Shown here one piece after another: positions 10,840-21,816 of a DNA stretch of 64,000 bases (its first letter is position 1; each line of letters begins with the position of its first letter). The notes beneath the pieces were generated by a model. It was not told the origin of the DNA. It saw only the letters and a list, made by a program, of their open reading frames with translations, and did no database searches. The position numbers and the translations under genes are program-made. The stretch comes from Erodium maritimum. Its lineage: Eukaryota; Streptophyta; Magnoliopsida; Geraniales; Geraniaceae. The DNA lies in assembly GCA_963921825.1 (NCBI GenBank), contig OY997588.1:125891203-125955202 (forward strand), written 5' to 3'.

Positions 10840-11509
10840 ACATAAAATAGTAAAACAAAACTCATCATAATGTTCTTCTAAGACCATGTGGAGCGCGGTA
10901 ATGTTGATCTCGACGATTCTGTCGTCAATGTTAATCAGCGTTATTGTTATATGAATGGTCATCGAGTTCAACGAAAGGGTTTAGCGTTTGACCATCGGAA
11001 CGAGTCTTAGATATCGGCGACTCTGCCAAACAATGATACGATGAGGTGGGTTGTCACATCACGTCGACTTCACATCACCTATAGTGATACATGACGATTC
11101 GCAATAGAGTTTTGACTAGTCAATGATGTTACAACACCAAATCTGTGAGTCTCTAGAAAGAAAATTATTCAAATTTTCTTTTACAAAATGAGGCAAATTG
11201 ATGTGATTGTTCATCGAAGAAAAATTTTCCAAAAGTCATATAAGCATTATGAATCCGACTGCATTTGAGCACATGGTGACACAAATTAAGGTGGATATGG
11301 AAGCACGATATGCTTTCATGGTTGAAAATGTAAAAAAACAAGAGCGACAATATTTAGCGGGGAAGAACGGAGTACGGTCGTTGACCCACGACACCATGAA
11401 TATGGTTAACAACTATTATAAGATTATTTTTTTAAAACATCCCATCTACCAGGGATTTAAACTCCAATTAACAAACTAACTATATATATTACCTTCTCTC
11501 TGATAAAAA

Positions 11510-11512
<3 letters not shown>
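10840..11512. other. spacer with an unrecognised short frame
   Basis: A plus-strand frame with ATG at 11249 runs to 11479 (AFEHMVTQIKVDMEARYAF and so on). I do not recognise it, it has no promoter or splice context, and it may be chance or a fragment. Confidence 0.3.

Positions 11513-11565
<53 letters not shown>
11513..11565. repeat. (TA)n microsatellite
   Basis: About 26 uninterrupted TA dinucleotides, likely length-variable. Confidence 0.95.
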
Positions 11566-11567
<2 letters not shown>

Positions 11568-11882
11568 CTTGCAGCTTCCGCACAAGTTAAAACTAAAACT
11601 AAAGTAGTTCCATCAAAGATTGAAATCCACGTTCCAAAGATGTAAATGAGGAAATTTTAAACTAGATGGAGTATTTCGGTGTATAATTAGCTTTTCGTTC
11701 CCGTTGATGAGGATACTGACAAGGAGAGCACAATGTATAGAAATTCGAGTTAATGCACAAGACAAGATTAGGTAGAAGAGTTTTACAACAGTAAGCATGT
11801 GCATTTCACTAACGGATTTAGTGAAGTTGAAAATAAAAAGAAGCATCGTATTGGTATGTATAGTTAGGGCGTGACACGTATT
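11566..11882. other. spacer left of the TRIM array
   Basis: No gene is supported. The sequence directly left of the first TRIM LTR (GTAAT) does not repeat at the right end of the array (CCTAT). Confidence 0.4.
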
Positions 11883-11993
11883 GTTAAAGCCCAATCCAAC
11901 TCAAAAGCTCGAACTCATGGGTGGAAGCATCAATATGTATATTAAGGGGTCAATTAATCCACACACTTTTGATGTGTGACTCACACTTCAACA
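11883..11993 (-). repeat. TRIM LTR copy 1
   Basis: On the plus strand it runs from TGTTAAAG to CTTCAACA, 111 bp. It is the most diverged of the four in its middle part. Confidence 0.8.
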
Positions 11994-12119
11994 CCCCCCT
12001 TACGTGTAGGAATGGACATCTACATGTGGGTCATAGCAAGACTGGACATTTGCATATGGGGCAGAGACCATAGGGTGGAGGCGACAAACAGGTCATGAGC
12101 CGAACCAACTCGGATACCA

Positions 12120-12231
12120 TGTTAAAGTCAAATCCAACCCAAAAGCTCGAACTAATGGGTGGAGGCACTAATATGCTTATCAAGTGTTCAATTTGTCCAT
12201 ACACTTTCTATGTGGGACTTATATTTCAACA
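12120..12231 (-). repeat. TRIM LTR copy 2
   Basis: 112 bp. The GATACCA primer-site remnant lies directly left, and CTCCCCTCAC (a purine tract on the minus strand) directly right. Confidence 0.8.
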
Positions 12232-12285
12232 CTCCCCTCACGTTGAAGCATAGAGATTCGAAATGCTCAACTTGAAAATAATATT

Positions 12286-14915
12286 TGTCACGCCCCAAAT
12301 CCGGTTTTGACCGGACTCGAGACATGAACTTAAATAAAATATAAATAAAGCAGATTAATAATGAAAAAGGGACTCAAATAGTAGTTTAAAAGCTCCAAAT
12401 AATAACAGGAGTCAACAACTCGTCAACAACAAAAAGGTAACTCAGTTTAGAAACAGTAAAAATTGTGCGTCTCTAGACAACACTAGCTAAGAATCTCACT
12501 AGCTCCCAAGCTCCGAGAATCCCGTTAACACATATCCCGCTCAACATCTGAAAGTCAACAAGGTAAGGGGTGAGCTTTCGCTCAGTAGGAAAAGTAGTTA
12601 AGGTTATGAACATCAGTTCAATACCACGAGTAACCGTCCAATTAGGACATGCTAGCAAAGCATAACTATCAACAACGCCCACGGGACAAGTACCAACCAC
12701 CAATCAAACTCGCAAGACCACAATCACATATAAAAACAAAGCACATAGCCAACCAGCACGCACGGAACACATAGTTGAACAACACATAACTTAGTACAAC
12801 CGTTTCCAACATCACTGGCTATCTCAGCCCGTCCCATTTATATCGTACCGGAACACGAAGCATCGGTCCCGACATCTTCCCGTCACCTAGACTCGGGGTA
12901 ACATACCTGACCGGCAATACATTCAGTCGGATGTCTTCCCGTCACGAGACTCGGGGCCTCAAGCATAACGGACCGGCACATACCTCGGTCGTACGCCTTC
13001 CCGGACCACATAGCATCGGGGTAAAGGTTAAACCGTCCTCGTCCTCGATACTCTACACCGGCATACTCTCTCAGTGTAGGTATCCTACCGGTCACAACTC
13101 CTCTTGGAACACACATCAAGAGAATAACACGCATCACAATGCCATAGTTCGACCACGGCATACCAACCGAGCCAACTCACCATAACACACAAATCGGTCT
13201 ATCACTCACCCGATCATATCACAACCAAGGATTCACATCACATCAACCACGACACACTTGCCCACACATAGTCACAACATGCTACACCGAGTATATCATA
13301 ACATGATTCTTAATCTTATCGACACTTAGTCACACATCATGCATCTCAATCAAAGATCATGGCATTTCAATCGGCACACAACCTAAGGCTCGACATGGCC
13401 ATTCTACCAGCACGACAATTTCCCAAGAATTGAAAGCGATTATTCTAGTGAATCACATCCTACATGCAAACTAAGACTCGTCCGGTTATTAATGTAATTG
13501 AAAGCGATTATTCTAGTGAATCACATCCTATATGCGAACTAGGACCTTTCCGGTTATTATTATTATTATTCTAAAAGTGTGCTAGTAACTTTCCGCAATT
13601 AAACCGGTATTCGCTACGTTCCCTACCTCAAAAGTAATCAAGTCTCAACTCCTAGCTGCTGACGACCTGGCTAGCTTCCCCTTCGTCTCGTCACGAAGTC
13701 CAAACGTCTCCTCCTCCTCCGAGCTCGGGTCCAAAGTCTTGGATCACAAAACAACACCCGAATTAAGAGTAAGTCACAAAGGTTTAAAGAGGAAAAACTC
13801 CCAATTAACCCCAAAAGGGCCCGGTTATGGATAATCGTTCCAATTACTCGAAATTCAACAAAATGGGCTCAAAAGGCCCAATTCAGGTCTGCCACGGATC
13901 TGGTCACGGATCTGTGGGCTGCGCCGTCACGGTTATCCTCACGGAGCCGTGATTGACGTTGTCACGGTCTCCCTCACGGAGCCGTGACGTCTCCCGTTAC
14001 GGTTCCCGTCACGGATTCGTGACGGTTCAGCACTGTACCGCCTTCTTCTTCCTCCAGCCGCGATTTTCACGAAAATAACCCAAAAACCTTCATTGATGAC
14101 CATCCAAAGCTCCAAAAACAGTCCCTAAACGTCTCTACCTCAAAACCCACCATGGGTATTCATCAAAACTCCACAAAACCAGATTAAATCCATCATCCAA
14201 TCTCCTTTTCACTCCAAAAATCATCATCCAAACTCAAAACTCAAAAACCCAACCCTTGTTCATCAATTTCTTCAAAACCCAAGAACCAAAAATTGATAGA
14301 AACGAAAATAAAAGAGGGATTTACCTTGAGGATGAAGAATAGATGAAGAATCAAGAGTTTTTGAGAGATTTTGGGTAGAAAATGTCTTCAAACTTCCATT
14401 TTTCCTCCTTTCTTCTTCTTCAAGTCTCCAAAACCAATTTTCTTCTTCCTCTCTCTCTCAACTTCGGTCACACTAGAATAATGGCTGAAAAGTGACCCAA
14501 GTGAGGGCTTTAACCTACCCTTGAAATGTCCAATATGCCCTCTCACTTAATTGCCTTCTATGCCCAAGCTTTTGAGGGTAAAATGGTCCTTAGACCTTGT
14601 TTCTTCTCCTCCAAGCCACTATGGACATGTGCCCATAGTGGGGACCACCTCATTCAAATTATCTCAGCACACCATTAATTAATTAATTAAATCTCGAGGT
14701 TTGACCGAAGTTGACTCCGGGTTGACTTTTTCCAATATTACAGTCAAATGAAAGGAAACGGCCCAACTAAACTAACAGTAACGACGGATAAGCTTTTTGG
14801 GCCCCGGAAAGGTCCTGAATGACTCCCGGAGTCATCGGTTGACTTTTTCGGCAAAAAGTCAACTTTTGCCGAAAACCTCCAGTTCGACCGCGATAGACCG
14901 GGGGCGGCTCTTACA
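12286..14915 (-). mobile_element. solo LTR, large-LTR retrotransposon family, copy 1 (target duplication ATATT)
   Basis: On the plus strand the unit starts TGTCACGCCCCAAATCCGG and ends CGGCTCTTACA. It is bounded by identical 5-bp repeats ATATT at 12281-12285 and 14916-14920. There is no internal region, so this is a solo LTR left by LTR-LTR recombination. The copies at 43415-46770 and 59553-62705 share both ends and several internal blocks such as GTGAGCTTTCGCTCAGTAGG (12571 region). I infer that minus is the sense strand, because in the 43415 copy the same orientation shows a purine-rich leader followed by an AATAAA-like site. LTRs this long suggest a Ty3/gypsy chromovirus such as the Tekay/Del group, but that is inference. 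Confidence 0.93.
12830..13180. repeat. degenerate minisatellite inside solo LTR copy 1
   Basis: ACCGG...CATCGG/CTCGGGG motifs recur at roughly 60-70 bp spacing. The equivalent part of the 59553 copy has an expanded version (60100-60760). Confidence 0.6.
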
Positions 14916-14953
14916 ATATTATAAAACGATCATGTCTAGTGCCTTTGATGGCT

Positions 14954-15185
14954 GGTGCAAACGGATACTCGTCACGGGTCGGGGTGCAAACGGCATCTCA
15001 TCTCGTGGCCAACGGTGCAAACGGCTACTCGTCTCGAGGCCGACGGTGCAAAAGGCATCTTGTCTCAGGGCCGACAATGCTAAGGGCTTCTCTTCTTGTG
15101 ACCGGCGGTGCAAACATCATCACATCTTGTGGATGACGGTGCAAATAGCATCTCGTCTCGTGATCGTCATTGTAAAGATCATAGA
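14954..15185 (+). repeat. 31-bp minisatellite, about seven units, in the TRIM array's middle internal region
   Basis: Units begin GGTGCAAACGG or a variant at 14954, 14983, 15014, 15045, 15076, 15107, 15138 and a partial one at 15169. All spacings after the first are exactly 31 bp. The period is not a multiple of 3, so a protein repeat is not implied. Unit sequences differ at several positions, so the array is not newly expanded. Confidence 0.9.
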
Positions 15186-15271
15186 AGGTGGAAAACTGTT
15201 GTGGTTGATTACGAAGATGCAGAAGAAAAAAAAAACTATGAAATAAAATAAAAACACCCTTCAAAGGCCCT

Positions 15272-15306
15272 GCCCACTTGTTAGAACCATAAGCTAACAA
15301 GTGGGC
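15272..15306. repeat. perfect 13-bp hairpin
   Basis: GCCCACTTGTTAG (15272-15284) is the exact reverse complement of CTAACAAGTGGGC (15294-15306), with a 9-nt loop. It lies between the minisatellite and a TRIM primer-binding site. Confidence 0.85.
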
Positions 15307-15360
15307 AAAGATACGAATGCGTAAGAGCCTTCCAAAGATTAAAACCAGGCTCTGATATCA

Positions 15361-15472
15361 TGTTAAAGCTCAATCCAACCCAAAAGCTCGAACTAATGGG
15401 TGGAGGCATCAAGATGTATATCAAGGAATCAATTTATCCACACACTTTCGATGTGGGACTCGAACTTCAACA
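15361..15472 (-). repeat. TRIM LTR copy 3
   Basis: 112 bp. Directly left (downstream on the minus strand) is TGATATCAGAGCC, a primer-binding site for initiator tRNA-Met with one change. To its right is the purine tract of the adjoining unit. Confidence 0.85.
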
Positions 15473-15598
15473 CTCCCTTTCACGTGTAGCGCTGGACATC
15501 TACACGTGGGCCATAGTAGGACTGAACATCTGCATATGGGCCGAAGACCACAAAGTGGAGGCGACAAATAGGTCGTGGGCCGAACCGATCTGATACCA

Positions 15599-15710
15599 TG
15601 TTAAAGTCCAATCCAACCCAAAAGCTCGAACTGATGGGTGGAGGCATCAAGATGTATATCAAGGGGTCAATTAATCCACACACTTTCGATGTGGGACTCA
15701 CACTTCAACA
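15599..15710 (-). repeat. TRIM LTR copy 4
   Basis: 112 bp, close to copy 3. On the minus strand it is followed by TGGTATCAGATC and a 126-bp internal part ending GTGAAAGGGAG. Confidence 0.88.
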
Positions 15711-16400
15711 CCTATGTAGTGAGAGAAATGACAGGATGCAGAAAATTGGTTGAGAGTGGGGCAGAGCAATAAATAGACTCTCATGTTAGTATTTGTGGAA
15801 ATTGAAGACATGAGGCATTGGTGGTGGTATAGGTGGAGGTTCTGGGGGAGGACAGTGAGGTGCTATAGGTGGAGGTTCACATGGTGGCATTGGAGGTGGG
15901 AAAGGTGGAGGTGTATGCGGTGGTGTTGGAGGAGGAAAATGATGGTGGTATTGGCAGCAGAGTAGGTGAAGGTTCTCACGATAGTGGTGGCCTTAGAGGC
16001 GGAAAGGGTGGTGGTGTAGGTGGAGGTTCTCGAGGTGGTGTAGGTGGAGGCTCCAGAGGCTATAAGGGTGGAAGTGTTGGTGGAGGATCCGGAGGTGGTA
16101 TTTGAGGCGGTAAAGGTGGCGATGTTTGTGGAGGAACGCAGAGGAGTCTTTTGTGCAAGGAATCTAGAACCTAGAGACCGATCCTTCCCTAAAGACGAAT
16201 AAAGTAGTTGAAAAGGCTACTTGCGGCAACAGAGAAAATAAAATGGCATTGTTCACATTGGTTGATTCGAGCGAGAGAGATTTTGAGTAGGCAAAATGGG
16301 TTGAAGTTGGAGAAGAAAAAATAACGATATCATTTGAATTCATTTTCAACGTCGTAGCAAAACACTACAATTTTTTGTAAAAGACTACAAATGACTACAC
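15711..16400 (+). other. glycine-rich repetitive segment, possible gene remnant
   Basis: From about 15780 to 16135 GGTGG/GGAGG motifs recur at 18-36 bp spacing. One plus frame (15869-16105) encodes GGGVGGGSRGGVGGGSRG-type sequence. The minus strand would be proline-rich. No start context, signal peptide or splice sites convince me. It may be a decayed glycine-rich protein gene or simple-sequence DNA. Confidence 0.35.
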
Positions 16401-17368
16401 TAGTTTTGAAGTATTAAACTTTATCTTTTTTTTGCTTTACTTTGTTTTCAATAATAAATGATAAAAAAACGCCCTTGATTATTATAATATAAAAAAAGTA
16501 TTAAATATATCATTTAAGTCTGTCTAGCCTTTTAGACCTGTTGGGGTCATTTGATGTTGTTGCTCTCGTATTTTTTTCTTTCTGTTTTTCCCCGACTCTT
16601 TGAGGTTTAGGGTTCCCTCTTTGTATATGTTCTTGGATTAATTGTATTACCCCCAAAATTGTAACGAAAACATACCCCAAACTAACACTTCGTAACAACA
16701 TCCAACATTCCATGCAATTTTCTATCATTTACTGTTCATTTTTCAGAAATTCTGAAACTACTCTTTACATCACAAACCTAAAACCAACTCCAACTATATA
16801 TCCACTCTTGTTTTTTTTTTTTTTATAAAACCAGTTTTAAATTATTGTAAACAAAATTATATTTATCAAAAATTTATTTTTTTTAAATTATGTTTATCAT
16901 AAAATCATTTTAAGTTCAGTTTTTTTTTATATATAAAATCTGTTTTAAATTATTTTAATTTTTTTTATAAAAACTGTTTTAAAATCAATTCTTTATAAAT
17001 ATCTTCTCTATTATATAATGATTTAAATTAAATTCCATAAATTACATTTTTTTTATTATATTGTTTCACATTTTTATCAAAACTAAAATTAAATTAATTG
17101 AAAAAAAAGGATCGAGACTTGGTTGCTTCGTCTTCAATCTCTTATTCAATTCAAATGACCATGGACTAGTCGTTTCCGATGAGCACGGGACGGTGATAAA
17201 TGCGTCATCTCCAACGACCACATGACGGTGAGAGATGGTGATGTGCGGAAGAGAGAAATGAACAAAAACTAAAACCCAATCTAGTCCCAAAATCAACAGC
17301 ATGCCCAACTAGATTTTTATGGCCGGCGAGGGGAGTTGGTGCCGGTTGTGGCGAGACACACGAGCGAA
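16401..17368. other. AT-rich spacer with T/A runs
   Basis: Long A and T runs and TTTTAAATTATT-like repeats fill 16800-17080. No gene or RNA is supported. Confidence 0.5.
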
Positions 17369-17961
17369 TATGGATGGAAATGGAGCGGGGTTCGGGCGGG
17401 GACCCAGGCCCTGTCCCGATCCCGTGTCCCCGCCACCCGCCTTGTCCCGCGTTGACCCCGCCCTATGGGGACCCCGCGGGGACGGGGAGGGGAACGGGGA
17501 TTATATATGATTAGCATTTATATCAATATCTATATCAAATCATAATCACAACTCAAATATCTTAAAAGTTGATATAACAAGTTATACAATTTCCTAGAAA
17601 AAAGTTATAAACTCTTACAATTTTATAGACAAAATCTATAAACTCTATCATGGTATCAAATAAGAATAAATTTTGTATTAGCATGTTTTGTAAACGAAGA
17701 AAAGGACGTTGCTTTATTTCTACAAACATGACCATACAGCAAAGGTTTAAACATGAGAAAATGTTCTTAGACAAGTGCAGGGTGCGGGGCAGGGCGCCCT
17801 ACGTGGCGGGGAGTTATTGCCCCACCCCGCCCCGCGCCCTGCCAAAATCCCCGTTTATCACCTCGTACCCCATATCGCTTAAAAAAATCTCGTCCCGAAT
17901 CCACCCTACGCGGGGCAGAGACGGGGATCCCCGTCGCAGGCGGGGCGTTTTGCCATCCCTA
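17369..17961. mobile_element. hAT-type MITE, about 593 bp
   Basis: The left end TATGGATGG and right end CCATCCCTA form a terminal inverted repeat that continues into GC-rich arms (GCGGGG...CCCCGC). The interior is AT-rich. The 8-bp flanks CGAGCGAA (17361-17368) and CGGGCAAA (17962-17969) match at six of eight positions, as expected for an old hAT insertion. It has no coding capacity. Confidence 0.75.
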
Positions 17962-18175
17962 CGGGCAAAGTGGACTGGAAAATGAAATTGGGAATATATT
18001 ATTTTTTATACTATTATTTTAAAGAATATATAATAAATATTTAGAAACATATATTTTATAATTTAAATTTAAATCTGATATATACAAATCTTATTTTAAA
18101 AAATTTATGATTGTTAATTATTTTTTACTAATGAACAGAAGGGTTTAGAAGGATGGTTAGATTTTTATAATTTTT

Positions 18176-18922
18176 AGGGAAATTTTCAATTTAACACCTT
18201 GGCTAACATAAATTTGCAATATAATACCCTGATAAACATTTATTTTCAGTTTAATACCTAACCGTTACTTTGTTGTTAATTTTCCATCCAAAGAGTGTAA
18301 AATGTCCAAAATACCCCTCACTAACAATCAAATTTTCAAAAGCATGTCATTGGTTCTTCAAACCGTACAATTTGTAAAATATCAAAATTATCCTTCATTT
18401 ATCTTCAAATTTTCAAAATTTGCCATCAAAATTATTCTTTTTTCAAACATCATTTTTTATTTAGAAAAAAATCAGTTTTATTTTTAAAAAATCATTATTT
18501 ATTTGTTTTAAATTATTTTTTATTAAAAAAATCAGTTTTCATCTATAAATTTTTTTTAAAAAAAAATCAGTTATACATATAATATATAAAAGAGTAAGGA
18601 TCACATGAAACAAATGAAAAAAATAGAAAAAGGAGAATTAAGGTTTTAAGAAATCAAAGGGTATTATTGGTATTTAGGAAAATTGAGAGTCATGTGCTTC
18701 ACACATGACCACTTTCCATCCAAAATTGAAAGGAAAAGTAACGATTAGGTATTAAACTGGAAATAAATGTTTGTCAACTTATTATATTGCAACAAAAAAA
18801 ACAGTCTCGGGTATTATATTGTAAATAAATGTTTGTCAGTGTATTATATTGCAAAAACAAATAGTCTTGGGTATTATATTACAAATAAATGTTTACCATG
18901 CTATTGTATTGAAATTTTCCCT
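18176..18922. mobile_element. MULE-like inverted-repeat element, about 747 bp
   Basis: The left end AGGGAAATTTTCAAT and right end ATTGAAATTTTCCCT are inverted copies. AATTTTT flanks both sides (18169-18175 and 18923-18929). The arms contain repeated ATTATATTGCAAATAAATGTTT blocks (about 18775-18905 and, inverted, 18200-18255). It is non-coding. The flanking A/T run makes the length of the target duplication uncertain (7-9 bp). Confidence 0.65.
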
Positions 18923-18929
18923 AATTTTT

Positions 18930-19273
18930 AATACTAATTAGGGGTATTTTCACCATTTTACACACAAAAAATAACAGACATGTACGAAATGTTGGATGTT
19001 GTTACAAAATATTAATTCGAAATATGTTTTGTTATGGAAAAAACTAAGGGGACTGATCCGTTCAAACATGCATAGTACGAGAAAGATCAATGTAATTAAC
19101 CATATGTTCTTATTGTTTCATTAATGCATTTTATTTTATCTGATAAAAAACAAAGATACATCATTTAAAAAGTAATTAAGTAGAAAAGGATATTTCGGAC
19201 TTTCATGTGTTTTAACATCATATTTTAATTATGTAAATCTCATCTCCTCTACGTTTTTGTTCCACTTGTTTTT
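18930..19273. other. AT-rich spacer
   Basis: No gene is supported between the MULE-like and the Harbinger-like elements. Confidence 0.5.
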
Positions 19274-19544
19274 TTAGGGCATCCGCAGTCGTTGGCGAGG
19301 ATGCGTTGGCGGGGAGAAAACGCCGGCGAGGAGGAGGAGGCGTTGAGCAGGCTGGGAGCTGGCGGGGAGGTCGCTGGTAGGGAGGTCGCTGGCAGGGAAG
19401 GTAGTCGTTGAGTTCCTCGCCAACACTTCTCGCTGGCAAGTTGAGCTGGTCTACATTGGTCGTCGCGCCGGCCGTTGGCTGCTGACGCGCTGGCGACACG
19501 TGTCCCTTTGGTGGCAGCCAACATTTATTTTTTTCTCTTTCCCC

Positions 19545-19553
19545 CTATAAATA
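19545..19553 (+). promoter_or_regulatory. TATA box of the first Myb-like frame
   Basis: CTATAAATA lies 76 bp before the ATG at 19629 and is followed by a CT-rich leader. Confidence 0.6.
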
Positions 19554-19628
19554 CCAACCCTTTTATTTCAATTTTCACCCACACTTCTACCTCTCTTCTC
19601 TCTATTCTCCCTTTTATTTCAATTTACA

Positions 19629-20607
19629 ATGTCGTTCGATCTCAACGAGTGGGGCCATGTGTTTAGGTCGTTGCAAGACGACCCGATGATGCAAGAGTTT
19701 TTTCCACCAAACCTTCCATCCGACCCGACAAACGTTGCATCGCCAACGCTTACCGAGGCCGCCGGCGTGGTTCCACCAAAACCTAGAGGGAAGCGAAATC
19801 TGTGGAGCGCCGATGAGGACGAGCGTTTAGTTCGAGCTTGGATGCATCATTCTTACAACTCAATTCACGGGAATCAGAAACATAATCTAAAGTATTGGGC
19901 GGCCATCGCCGAAGAAGTTGTTGGTACGCGTGGACCGGATGATCCGGTAAGGTCACATAAGTAGTGCAAAAACCACTGGTCCCAAGTCAATTCGAGAGTG
20001 ACGAACTTTCAGGGGATGTTCATCCGGAACATTAAGGACCACAGGAGCGGCAGTTCCGATGATGAAATCATGTCATTGACCGAACAACAGTACGAGTAGA
20101 AGGAAGGACATTCATTCACTCGTAAATGTTGGTGGAACCTAGTCAAAGACCAACATAAGTGGAATTCAAAATATTTTGACGTCGAGCAGCCCAACGAAAG
20201 GAAACAGAGGCACACCGCTTAGTCAGTTCGATGTCGACGAGTCTACCGACTCGGGCAAGCGCACTCGTGAAGACACGACGCTTGAGGAGAGTCAGCAAAC
20301 CACATGTGCTACTACGGAGTGCCAAACGACGTACAAGCGTCCTATGGGTCAGAAGGCTGCCAAAGCTGCGAAGCTCAGAGGTAAAAACCCTATAGCATCT
20401 AAGAAAGAGCTTATCGATAGTGTTCAGCATGCCCATTTAGCGGCGAAAGAAGCAAGCGACGCGCCGGAAAGAGCAAATGTCGTGCAGCTGAAGCTCAAGG
20501 CATTCGATCGATGGTTACTGGAAGAATCGAAGGACACGTCGGCCATGACTCCCCCCCCCCCCAGCTTGAGGCACGCTATGCGACCCTTGCGATGTTATGC
20601 GATCTGA
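19629..20607 (+). pseudogene. Myb/SANT-like protein with NAM-associated C-terminal domain, broken
   Basis: From ATG 19629 an acidic N-terminus leads to RKRNLWSADEDERLVRAWMH-like sequence (Myb/SANT helix), YWAAIAEEV, and, after an in-frame TAG at 19962, CKNHWSQVNSRV. A second stop lies near 20098. CWWNLVKDQHKWNSKYF follows. A frameshift near 20185 then leads to RPMGQKAAKAAKLRG, the hallmark of the NAM-associated C-terminal domain, and a coiled, Lys/Glu-rich tail. A C run near 20552 may shift the frame once more. Intact relatives are about 300-350 residues, and this copy spans the whole length. They are annotated as trihelix/Myb-like proteins and often sit in Harbinger-type elements. Confidence 0.75.
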
Positions 20608-20864
20608 TGAAGTAGTGTCGCCGCTCTTGCTTATTTTTTTTAATTAGTTTGTTGTTTTTTTTTAATTTGTATTTTTTCGATAATAAATTGTCGTTTTTTT
20701 TATTTTGTAGTTTATTTAATGTAATGAATTATTGCTTTAATTTAATTTAAGAAGTTGTAGTTTTTTTAAAAAAATAATGCTTTGTAGTTTCTTGGGATGC
20801 GTGACATAATTGCCATGAGCATGATGAAAGGACCAAAACACCCCTACATGACTAGCGGTTTGGG

Positions 20865-20873
20865 CTATAAAAG
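20865..20873 (+). promoter_or_regulatory. TATA box of the second Myb-like frame
   Basis: CTATAAAAG lies about 107 bp before the ATG at 20972. Confidence 0.55.
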
Positions 20874-20971
20874 ACACCTCATCCTCATTTTTTTTAACAC
20901 CTCTTCACCCAACAAGCTTTCTTACTCCCGAGCTTCTTTCTTTCTAATTTCTTCTCTTGTTCGAAGGTCCA

Positions 20972-21376
20972 ATGGTCGGCATAGCAACACACTCCTGGAG
21001 CCACGAGGAAGAGATAGTGTAGGTTTTATGTTGGCTACACAATGCCCGGCCGGGGCCAAATAACAGGTATTGGCCGGAAGTGTTCGCTAATTATGTCCAA
21101 AATGCTCCGGCCGATGCCCCCTCGCGCACCCAGAAGCAGTGCAGGGACCACTGGCAGCATCTAGCCCGGAAAATCCACCGTTTTGAACTTTTCCACCGTG
21201 AAGCAGTTCAGGCTGCCCCGCCGGGACAAACCGAAAATTACTTTCGATCTGCAGCGGCGGACCGGTATGTTAGACAACATGGTCACCAGTTCACGAAGTG
21301 TTCGCTTTGGGAGGTCGTTAAAGACCAGCCCAAATTCCTCCCGTACGTTCACGAGCTGCAAATCGTGAACATGTAA
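20972..21376 (+). pseudogene. second Myb/SANT-like frame in the same element, one stop
   Basis: ATG 20972 opens a single frame that reads HSWSHEEEIV, an in-frame TAG at 21020-21022, then RYWPEVFANYVQNAP, TQKQCRDHWQHLARKIHRFE and CSLWEVVKDQPKF, ending at TAA 21374-21376. The W-EEE and W..VK.QPKF blocks parallel the first frame and the copy at 7273. It is shorter (134 codons) and lacks the NAM-associated tail. One premature stop is the only clear lesion, so it decayed later or less than its neighbour. Confidence 0.65.
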
Positions 21377-21816
21377 TCTCGTTTTTGTTTTTCTCGATCT
21401 TGTGTGTACTAATAAAAATTTCCGCCTTAATTTCCGTCTGAACTTATACTATATTAAAATATTATATTTTTTCTTACCGTTGACGGCTCCCCGCCGGCAA
21501 AAAAGTCGTCACTGCAGCTTGCGCAGGTGGTGAGCTGGCTAGGAAGGAAAAAAACTAATTTTTTAATCCTCTCCGTCAGCGCCTTCCCGTCAGTAGCCGG
21601 CGAAATAGTTGTGGATGCCCTTAGGAAGTTATGTTAATCCATAAATCGCTCTGTAGCAGATAACAATAAAAACATATTTAAGTACGCGTTTACCCAATCT
21701 CCAATTCTCCGTTCAATTAAGAAATGGTTTTTTAGTATAAAAATAAAATATAATGTGCACATTTCTTACCACGTTCCTTGATTTTTACAACAACAAAACT
21801 AACGATATAACACTTG

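Larger units (their letters stand above)
11883..15710 (-). mobile_element. tandem TRIM-type array (four about 112-bp LTRs), split by a solo LTR
   Basis: Four copies of one 111-112 bp LTR lie at 11883-11993, 12120-12231, 15361-15472 and 15599-15710. On the minus strand each begins TGTTGAA or a close variant and ends CTTTAACA. Three are followed by a primer-binding-site-like sequence (TGGTATCAGATC, TGATATCAGAGCC, TGGTATCCGAG), and the intervals end in purine tracts such as GTGAAAGGGAG before the next LTR. The outer internal parts are only about 126 bp and non-coding, as in terminal-repeat retrotransposons in miniature. The middle internal part (12232-12285 plus 14921-15360) is longer and holds a 31-bp minisatellite. 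It is interrupted by the solo LTR at 12286-14915. No coding capacity is present. Confidence 0.82.
19277..21620 (+). mobile_element. PIF/Harbinger-like element with two Myb-like genes, no transposase
   Basis: The ends are GGGCATCCGCAGT (19277-) and its imperfect inverse GTTGTGGATGCCC (-21620), flanked by the trinucleotide TTA on both sides (19274-19276, 21621-21623). Both features are typical of PIF/Harbinger. The 2.34-kb interior carries two plus-strand reading frames, each with its own TATA box. Both are related to Myb/SANT-like accessory proteins, and both are broken. There is no DDE transposase frame on either strand, so the element is non-autonomous. GC-rich CGCTGGC motifs are repeated in the subterminal regions. 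Confidence 0.82.

Noticed and set aside
11165-11350. Minus frame of 61 codons
   Set aside because: Overlaps an equally unsupported plus frame; no evidence for either.
16510-16728. Minus frame of 72 codons in AT-rich spacer
   Set aside because: No motif or gene context; expected by chance.
20143-20436. 97-codon minus frame opposite the Myb-like pseudogene
   Set aside because: Shadow of the plus-strand NAM-associated domain.
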